Source of the DNA: Sphingobium sp. OAS761
Lineage (GTDB): Bacteria > Pseudomonadota > Alphaproteobacteria > Sphingomonadales > Sphingomonadaceae
Length of the DNA: 64,000 bases
Direction of reading: 5' to 3'
Assembly: GCF_024168485.1 (NCBI RefSeq)
Contig: NZ_JALJVY010000010.1
Coordinates: 62,001-126,000 of the forward strand
The notes below the pieces were generated by a model, which saw only the letters and a program-made list of their open reading frames with translations, was not told where the DNA came from and searched no databases. Position numbers and translations under genes: made by a program. Shown here piece by piece: positions 58,803-64,000 of the stretch; the first letter of the stretch is position 1, and each line of letters opens with the position of its first letter.

Positions 58803-58820
58803 TAATGTTACAACATATCT
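58803..58820 (-). promoter_or_regulatory. Zinc-type operator S5 upstream of zur
   Basis: On the plus strand TAATGTTACAACATATCT contains the perfect dyad ATGTT-AC-AACAT, a classic Zur-box look. On the minus strand it aligns with S1-S4. Position suggests autoregulation of zur, or control of an unseen small transcript. Confidence 0.6.
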
Positions 58821-59094
58821 ATTTTATGAGGTTTTTCATGGTCACAAGCTTTGGTTGGCCGTTGCGCGGGGGCAGCTTGCAGGTCAGGAAAATGAGTCCG
58901 CTATCCATAGACAGGTGTTGTATTGCGGTAGGGACGCCAGCAAATTCGAGAACCGCCGGCATAATTGGACTAGACGCGATCAAGGGAAGATCGCCGGGCA
59001 ATCCTCCTCGCGGGCCGCTGAACCATGGTAGCGCGTGGCGCGGTCAGGATCAGCATCTTAAGACGCATGCCAGGCTGCACGGGGAGGTCTGACC

Positions 59095-59505
59095 ATGACC
59101 ATGAGCGTATCGGCATATCCCCGCGAGAAGCGCAATCCGGCAGACATTGATGCACTTGTACTGGCAAGCCTTCAGGCTTCGGCGACTGCTCTGAGCGCCT
59201 ACCAGATTGCCGACCTGCTATCGGCTTCGGGGCATAAATTTACGGCGACGCAGGCATACCGCACTCTGGCGCGCCTGATCAGTCGAGATAAAGTAAGACG
59301 AGTCGAGACATTATCAGCATATGCGGCAATGGACGAAGTTTGTGATGTTATGATGATATGCAAAAGTTGCGGCGCGCTGCAGTCAATGGCTGAGCCGACG
59401 CTCAAGCGGCAGATCGAAAATTTCGCCAATGCGCACCACTTCGCAATGGATCGCGTAGCCTTGGAACTCGTGGGAAACTGCCTACAGTGCCGATCGGAGG
59501 ACTGA
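59095..59505 (+). CDS. zur: Fur-family transcriptional regulator, Zur type
   Basis: The 136-residue protein has the Fur winged helix (YQIADLLSASGHKFTATQAYRTLARLI) and two CxxC pairs, C89-K-S-C92 and C129-L-Q-C132, for structural zinc. H114-H115 and C83 are candidate sensor ligands. It is shorter than Fur and lacks the HHDH-type iron site. With a COG0523 gene, MerC-like gene and ZnuD receptors nearby, the call Zur is well supported. GGGGAGG (59081-59087) lies 7 nt before the ATG. Zur with zinc blocks zinc-uptake promoters and releases them when zinc is short. Confidence 0.87.
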   Translation: MTMSVSAYPREKRNPADIDALVLASLQASATALSAYQIADLLSASGHKFTATQAYRTLARLISRDKVRRVETLSAYAAMDEVCDVMMICKSCGALQSMAEPTLKRQIENFANAHHFAMDRVALELVGNCLQCRSED

Positions 59506-60145
59506 TCCGATCAGGCGCCGGCTTCTGAGGGAAACGAAGGTTGATCGCTCACAAAATGAACGACAGGACTTGGCCGTAATAGGAAGCCAATCGGACGGCA
59601 ACCAGTTTGTCATAAGTGCTCCGAACCAAACATTCCGCAATGTCATTTGCGAAGCAACGAATAGACAGCAGCGCAATATCTGACGATGAGCAAGCCAGAC
59701 GTCGGAGGGGGACGGTTCCCTTTTTGGTCCGGACAACCCAACCATGTTCATTGTCCGTTCCAATATGTCGAGCATTGTGATAAGTAACTGGAAATTCAAT
59801 GTGATTCCCGATTCCAGCAAGAACGAACTGGGGCTTTTTTGGGGGCCCGTTTGCACATTTGATTTCCAACATATATTTGAAAATAAACACGGAACTGGTG
59901 CGAGTTCGATTCCGGCTCGGTCTGGCGACGTCTGCCAGCAGTTGAGAAATTCCTGATTTCCGGTCCTTTATGGGCATTCACCGATTGTCAGTGGATGCCC
60001 TTGATTGCCTGCAATTGCGGATGATGGGGCCTGATTTGGGTGAGCCGCCCCGGTATTGCCGCAGGCCATTTGATTTAAATGACGCGGCCATGGGTTTGTC
60101 GTCCAGCATGGCGTAGTATCGTTCCGGGACATCCACCCCATCAGT
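59506..60145. other. 640-bp low-GC remnant region with the right repeat
   Basis: Much of 59560-59900 is about 40-50% GC by eye, far below its neighbours. A minus-strand frame from 59872 to 59549 (107 codons from MLEIKCANGPPKKP) has protein-like composition, but I recognise no family and no ribosome-binding site. Its possible longer start lies in the repeat. It may be a decayed mobile gene. The rest holds the right repeat copy. Confidence 0.45.
59905..60032 (+). repeat. Right copy of the tRNA-Cys-associated direct repeat
   Basis: The copy begins with the exact 16-mer TTCGATTCCGGCTCGG of the tRNA T-arm (59905-59920). It lacks the following 16 or so bases (acceptor end and CCA), then continues with TGGCGACGTCTGCCAGCAGT (59923-59942), TTTATGGG (59967-59974) and TTGTCAG (59985-59991), collinear with the left copy. 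It ends around the shared ATGATGGGGCCT-like stretch. No complete tRNA is present here. Confidence 0.7.
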
Positions 60146-60826
60146 TCACACAGCCTTTTCGTCCGAGCCCATGGTGAGCTTGATGCTTGAACCAGATATG
60201 GCAGCGGCTTGATCGGAGAGGAGAAAGGCGATCACAGTTGCAACGTCATCAGGCTGCACCCAATCTGTTGTGTCAGCACCCGGCATATCTCGCCTGTTCG
60301 CAGGTGTGTCGATGATCGTGGGCATCACTGCGTTGACGCGGATCCGACGCGCCCTCAGCTCGTCAGCCAAGCTTTCTGTCAACGCCAGCACGCCGGCTTT
60401 TGAAGCACCATAAGGCGCCATTCCAGCCGACGGATTCGCAGCCCCGGCGGCGCCAACATTGACGATCGCCCCCCTTTTCCCTTTCATATGTTCCAAAGCA
60501 GCGCGGCACGACAGCACCGTGGTCCGCAGATTGATGCGGTACATACGATCCCACGCTTCAACAGATCCGCCAACCAAAGGCTGCCAAATGAAGCCACCGG
60601 TCAAGTTGACCAAACCATCGACCGATCCCAAACGCGTGGTGGCGTCTGCATAGGCTAGAGCTACGGCCCGCTCATCAGCCAGATCCACCCCTCCAATCGC
60701 CGCAGAACCATAATGGGATACAGGTGCAAGATCGACAACGATGACCTGATTGCCATTGCTGACAAGTCTGCGAAAAACTGCTGCGCCTAATGCACCAGCA
60801 CCGCCAGAAACAATGATGTTAGCCAT
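60146..60826 (-). CDS. Short-chain dehydrogenase/reductase (SDR)
   Basis: The 226-residue protein has the NAD(P) motif GGAGALGAA near the N-terminus, the NVGAAGAANPSAGMAPYGASKAG region with catalytic YxxxK, and a C-terminal substrate loop. Size and motifs fit classical SDRs. The substrate is unknown; the enoyl-CoA and thiolase neighbours suggest a 3-hydroxyacyl-CoA or similar alcohol. The start at MANIIVSGG follows AGGTGGAG. It lies just outside the repeat and is divergent from the next gene. Confidence 0.85.
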   Translation of the reverse strand: MANIIVSGGAGALGAAVFRRLVSNGNQVIVVDLAPVSHYGSAAIGGVDLADERAVALAYADATTRLGSVDGLVNLTGGFIWQPLVGGSVEAWDRMYRINLRTTVLSCRAALEHMKGKRGAIVNVGAAGAANPSAGMAPYGASKAGVLALTESLADELRARRIRVNAVMPTIIDTPANRRDMPGADTTDWVQPDDVATVIAFLLSDQAAAISGSSIKLTMGSDEKAV

Positions 60827-61339
60827 ATACTCCACCTATTTATACCGAAATATATTTCAACAAATACGCACGGTTCTAAGATATAATACATGGAACCATT
60901 CACATGTTTAATATTAAATCTCATTTACATATACCAAACAAAGATCATTCAGCATCTTTAATATCCGGCGTGTTACGCGCGCAGTGTCGAAATGCACCCT
61001 CGATAGGGGTTTTTAGCAATTGCCAAAGTGTTTTGGTCGGAAGGCGCACATCCTTGATGGATTCAGTGAAGGATGTTTTCGCCAGTGGACGAAGCTCGCA
61101 ACTCGCCGGAAATATAGGGTAATGTGCACGCGTAAGAGCGTACATTGAGACAGAAATGAGGACATTGTCGGATGTCGATACCATAGGTGATCTTGAGGCA
61201 GGCCTAGGCGGGCTACCTTCCAGAATAGGAAACGCCGCCATGGTTCCCAACACTCAGTGTCAAAGCTGTTTTGGCACGATCTGTCTCCCTCGCCAAAAGC
61301 AGCGAAATCCCGCGAAAAGCTTATGACCTTAGGACGAAC
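60827..61339. other. 513-bp AT-rich divergent spacer with palindromes
   Basis: The left part is strongly AT-rich and contains two perfect 12-nt palindromes, GAAATATATTTC (60847-60858) and TTTAATATTAAA (60907-60918). The first is 21 bp upstream of the SDR start and may be an operator. Open frames on both strands (60904-61122 plus, 60945-61253 minus) lack recognisable domains and I do not call them. No regulator gene is present. Confidence 0.45.
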
Positions 61340-62158
61340 ATGACGTCACCTCTAAATCAAGATCCGGTTGTACTGCAGGTCGAAAAGGATGGGCCTCTTG
61401 CCATCCTGACGATCGACGATCCCAAGACCCGCAACGCGCTGAGCCCTGCCCTGGCGCGTCAGATCGTCGCTGCATGCAGCGATATCAATGCCGACATCGG
61501 GATCAAATGCGCCATCCTGACGGCTGCAGGAAGTGTATTTTGCGCTGGTGGCAATCTGAAGGATATGTACGCGCGGACGAGCCATTTTGCTGGCAACGCG
61601 GCGGAGATTAGACGCACTTACCTGACGGGCGTGCAAACGATCGCCCGGGCGATCCATGATCTGGAAGTACCTATCATCGCTGCGGTGAATGGCGCTGCCA
61701 TGGGCGCAGGCATGGACTTCGCGACCATGTGCACCCTGCGCATCGCGTCGGAAAAGGCGAAGTTCGCGGAGAGCTTCATCAAGCTGGGCCTAACCTCTGC
61801 TGCGGGCGGCGCATGGTTTCTCACCCGCGCGATCGGCCGGCAGCGCGCCGCGGAACTGACTCTGACCGGCGAGACGATCGACGCCCATCTGGCGCTCGAG
61901 CTAGGACTGGTTCTCCGCGTCGTGGCCCACGAAAATCTGATCGAAGAAGCACGCGCGCTGGCCGCCCGGATTACCTGCCATCCCGCGCACTCTATCCGGC
62001 TGAACACGCGCCTGCTGCGCGAATCCGCCAAACTGGACCTCCCCTCCGCGCTGGAGATGGCGGCCGCGATGCAGGCCATCGTGCAGCAGACCGATGACCA
62101 GTATGAAGCCGTCGCGGCCGCGGTTGAAAAGCGGGCCCCGATCTATACCGGCAAATAG
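61340..62158 (+). CDS. Enoyl-CoA hydratase/isomerase family protein, PaaG-like
   Basis: The 272-residue crotonase-fold protein has the oxyanion-hole motifs FCAGGNLKDMYAR and NGAAMGAGMDFATMC. The two glutamates of true hydratases are not there: the first position is aspartate (GMDF) and the second is in ESFIKLGLTSAAGGAW rather than PExxLG. This pattern is like PaaG, an epoxy-phenylacetyl-CoA isomerase. I therefore favour an isomerase over a hydratase. The ATG at 61340 is chosen, with AGGA upstream; a TTG 69 nt earlier is unlikely. It converges on the thiolase gene. Confidence 0.85.
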   Translation: MTSPLNQDPVVLQVEKDGPLAILTIDDPKTRNALSPALARQIVAACSDINADIGIKCAILTAAGSVFCAGGNLKDMYARTSHFAGNAAEIRRTYLTGVQTIARAIHDLEVPIIAAVNGAAMGAGMDFATMCTLRIASEKAKFAESFIKLGLTSAAGGAWFLTRAIGRQRAAELTLTGETIDAHLALELGLVLRVVAHENLIEEARALAARITCHPAHSIRLNTRLLRESAKLDLPSALEMAAAMQAIVQQTDDQYEAVAAAVEKRAPIYTGK

Positions 62159-62189
62159 CTGATCCAGCCGCGCCCGCCGGGACCGGGAC

Positions 62190-63386
62190 TCAGGGCCGCT
62201 CGAACAACGCGGCGATACCCTGGCCGCCGCCGATGCACATGGTTTGCAACGCATAGCGGCCTTTGCGGCGATCCAGTTCGTTCAGCATCGTGGCCAATAT
62301 CCGCCCCCCCGTCGCACCGATAGGATGGCCCAGGGATATGCCGCCGCCATTGACGTTCAGCCTGTCGTCGTCCCGCCATTGCCAGGCGCGCAGGACGGCG
62401 AGAACCTGGGCAGCGAAGGCTTCGTTGACTTCGACGATATCCATCTGGTCCAACGACAAGCCTGTTTTGCGGAATAGCTTCTCCGTCGCTGGGACCGGAC
62501 CGATACCCATCCGCGAAGGCTCGCATCCGGCGACCGCCCAGTTGACGAAAAAGGCGCTCGGCACAAGTTGCAACTCATCCAGCAGGTCCTCCGCGACGAC
62601 CAGGCAAGCGGAAGCCGCGTCGTTTTGCTGGCTGCTGTTGCCCGCTGTCGTAACCCCGCCGGCATGGACCGGACGCAGTTTTGCCAGGCCTTCCATGCTG
62701 GAATCGGCTCGGATGCCTTCGTCGCGGTCAAAAAGGATCGGATCGCCCTTACGCTGCGGCACGGGCACCGGGACGAGTTCGTTCGCGAACGCGCCGCTGC
62801 CCCAGGCCGCGGCGGCGCGCTGCTGGCTCCGCAGGGCATAGGCATCCGCCTCCTCGCGACTGATGCCGTAATCCGCCGCCAGATTGTCCGCCGTTTCCAT
62901 CATGCTCTGGATCACGCCGAAGCGCCATTCCGGCTGGGAGCGGACGCGCCCACGCTCCAGCCGGTCATGCAACGTGACGCTACCCAGCCGAGAGCCCCAG
63001 CGCTGCGTCGTCGAATAGAATTCGCAATTGCTCATCGACTCCGCACCGCCGGCGATGACGACGTCGGCCGCGCCCGTCTGAACCATCATCGCGGCCGTGG
63101 AGATGGCCATCATTCCACTGCCGCAGCGTCGCTCCATCTCCATCCCCGCGACGCTGATCGGCAAGCCGGCATTGAGCGCGCACCAGCGGCCCAGAGCGGG
63201 CGCCTCGCCACTGCCATAGGCATGACCGAATATCACGTCATCGATCCGCGCGGGATCGATGCCGGTCCGCTCCACCAGCGCCTTGATAATGATGGTGCCC
63301 AAATCCTCCATCTTGAGCGCCCGCAACGCGCCGCCAAAGCCGCCGACGGCCGTTCGCAAGGGGGAAACAATTGCCGCGCGTCTCAA
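62190..63386 (-). CDS. Thiolase-family acetyl-CoA acyltransferase
   Basis: The 398-residue thiolase has the acyl-accepting C88 (MERRCGSGMM), H354 (GHPIGATG) and C384 (CIGGGQG), so the catalytic set is complete. It would cleave a 3-oxoacyl-CoA to acetyl-CoA, or condense in reverse. The start appears to be TTG at 63384-63386, since AGGAG lies about 9 nt upstream and the family N-terminus RRAAIVSPLRTAVGGFGG begins there. With the SDR and PaaG-like genes it forms part of a beta-oxidation-like or ring-cleavage pathway. Confidence 0.92.
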   Translation of the reverse strand: MRRAAIVSPLRTAVGGFGGALRALKMEDLGTIIIKALVERTGIDPARIDDVIFGHAYGSGEAPALGRWCALNAGLPISVAGMEMERRCGSGMMAISTAAMMVQTGAADVVIAGGAESMSNCEFYSTTQRWGSRLGSVTLHDRLERGRVRSQPEWRFGVIQSMMETADNLAADYGISREEADAYALRSQQRAAAAWGSGAFANELVPVPVPQRKGDPILFDRDEGIRADSSMEGLAKLRPVHAGGVTTAGNSSQQNDAASACLVVAEDLLDELQLVPSAFFVNWAVAGCEPSRMGIGPVPATEKLFRKTGLSLDQMDIVEVNEAFAAQVLAVLRAWQWRDDDRLNVNGGGISLGHPIGATGGRILATMLNELDRRKGRYALQTMCIGGGQGIAALFERP

Positions 63387-63827
63387 ATCTGTGATCTCCT
63401 GAAACCCGCGAGAAGGGACGAGGCGCTGACGCGCCGTGCGATCCGCTCGCCGGCCCCTCCATACATGCTCGGCGCCAAAACGGCCTGCGCGCCGTCACAT
63501 GATCACATAGTCGATGACATGACGGGCAGGTGCAAATCCGCGCGACCGTGCGCGACCGCCCTGACCATCGGCGCCGCACCCCGGCCAAGACTCAAGAACG
63601 ATGTCAGACGAAGCGCGCTTCATCGCCCATCTGATACTGCCGGGGCGCCCATGGCGTTCGGCCCGACATGTGGCGCAGTATCGCGCCAGTGAGCCATCGC
63701 ACGACCGCAAATCCGTTCAGGACGGCGGGCGTCACCGTGAAACTCTACCGCTAACGACTTGGATCGCATGTCGGGCGCTGGTGCAAACCTCGGCCCGATT
63801 GCGCAAGTGACAGCTTAAGGCATGACG
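63387..63827. other. 441-bp spacer without a recognised gene
   Basis: GC-rich short frames occur on both strands, but none has a credible start site or family feature. The segment should contain the divergent promoters of the thiolase and the epimerase-like gene. I see no clear operator. Confidence 0.5.
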
Positions 63828-64000
63828 ATGAAACTGCTTGTTTGCGGCGCCACCGGATATCTAGGCAGCCATGTCGCCGCGGCGGCCAGGGCGCGCGGGC
63901 ATGAAGTCCTGGGTATGGCCCGTAGCGTGTCCAGCGCGGCGAAGCTGCGCGCCGCAGGCATAGAGCCGGCGTCGGGCGACCTGATCGACCTTTCGTCTAT
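63828..64000 (+). CDS. NAD(P)-dependent epimerase/dehydratase-like protein, N-terminal part
   Basis: The gene begins MKLLVCGATGYLGSHVAAAA, a classical Rossmann GxxGxxG start of the atypical or extended SDR (NAD-dependent epimerase, NmrA-like) type, and runs off the window after 57 residues. The ATG at 63828 is preferred over 63822, since AAGG (63817-63820) then has 7 nt spacing. The role cannot be told from this fragment. Confidence 0.75.
   Translation, partial: MKLLVCGATGYLGSHVAAAARARGHEVLGMARSVSSAAKLRAAGIEPASGDLIDLSS

Larger units (their letters stand above)
58623..59094. other. 472-bp spacer between the ZnuD-like receptor and zur
   Basis: It holds a hairpin just behind the receptor gene and the zinc operator S5 at 58803. 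From S5 to the zur start are about 275 nt. An open frame of 95 codons from 58805 (MLQHIYFMRFF) starts within the operator and shows no family features, so I do not call it a gene. A long zur leader is the simpler reading. Confidence 0.5.
39570..60032. mobile_element. Candidate old genomic island for zinc acquisition at tRNA-Cys
   Basis: The segment is bounded by direct repeats that begin in the tRNA-Cys 3' part. It holds almost only genes with a zinc-starvation signature: receptors, an ABC system, a COG0523 GTPase, DUF1826, a MerC-like protein and Zur. A degenerate 640-bp low-GC stretch and a truncated gene pair near the right end look like decay. Against a recent island: no integrase or transposase is visible, the repeats are only roughly 75% alike by eye, and gene GC is like the rest. 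It may be an old island or an accretion site. Confidence 0.4.

Noticed and set aside
58805..59092. A 95-codon frame between the zinc operator and zur
   Set aside because: Its start lies inside the operator, so it would be at or before the transcription start, and the protein shows no features.
59905..59920. A second tRNA-Cys gene at the right repeat
   Set aside because: Only the T-loop, the 3' arm of the T stem and the next few bases are present; the anticodon arm, the acceptor end and CCA are missing.
60945..61253. A 102-codon frame on the minus strand in the SDR/PaaG-like spacer
   Set aside because: It has no ribosome-binding site and no recognisable family, and it overlaps another equally good frame on the opposite strand.

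Overview
The window is a 64 kb piece of a high-GC chromosome from an alphaproteobacterium, most likely a sphingomonad of the Sphingobium/Sphingomonas type. The signs are an F1 ATPase operon (atpHAGDC) without Fo genes, a very short epsilon subunit, a DUF2497/PopZ-like polar protein, several TonB-dependent receptors (TBDRs), a MerC-like protein and frequent GTG or TTG starts. Genus is inferred, not proven.

Layout. 1-3150: an exported protein cut by the window edge, ada, and a membrane-anchored trypsin-like protease. 3328-8305: atpHAGDC, with a stable hairpin or palindromic repeat in three of its junctions and a clear terminator. 8326-15012: polytopic membrane proteins around a polyprenyl-phosphate glycosyltransferase, an orphan CpaF-type ATPase and an exported methyltransferase-like protein. 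15065-20098: a DMT transporter, a PRC-barrel protein, then a small alpha/beta hydrolase, a DUF2292 protein and a TBDR. 20225-25443: panB, then the YfgM-bamB-der cell-envelope/ribosome cluster with a TusA-like gene overlapping der, and an Hpt phosphotransfer protein. 25488-39329: housekeeping genes (flavin monooxygenase, acyltransferase, HerA-like ATPase, MATE pump, valS, NnrU, S9 peptidase, popZ-like, TolC, pcm).

39519-60032: the most interesting part. It starts at a tRNA-Cys(GCA) gene. It ends at a second, diverged copy of the tRNA 3' part plus about 110 bp of its downstream flank. Between these repeats nearly every gene points to zinc acquisition: two receptor genes divergent from an ABC exporter-like operon; an apparent five-gene operon of a COG0523 metallochaperone, DUF1826, an S46 dipeptidyl-peptidase, a methyltransferase and an S15/CocE hydrolase; a divergent merC-like gene; a broken ZnuD-like receptor fused by deletion to a methyltransferase; an intact ZnuD-like receptor; and a Zur-type repressor. 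Five promoters in this block share an AT-rich 18-bp operator (GATAT-N2-T-N-T-N2-C core), found by reading the promoters side by side. The model is that Zur with zinc represses all five promoters. Under zinc shortage the cell would make outer-membrane receptors, a zinc GTPase chaperone and two serine (zinc-independent) exopeptidases. No integrase was found, so the block is either an old, decayed island or was built by successive insertions at tRNA-Cys.

60146-64000: an SDR oxidoreductase, a PaaG-like enoyl-CoA isomerase/hydratase, a thiolase and the start of an NAD-dependent epimerase-like gene. This looks like an accessory catabolic cluster, with AT-rich spacers near the repeat. No CRISPR array, intact insertion sequence, rRNA or complete prophage gene was seen.
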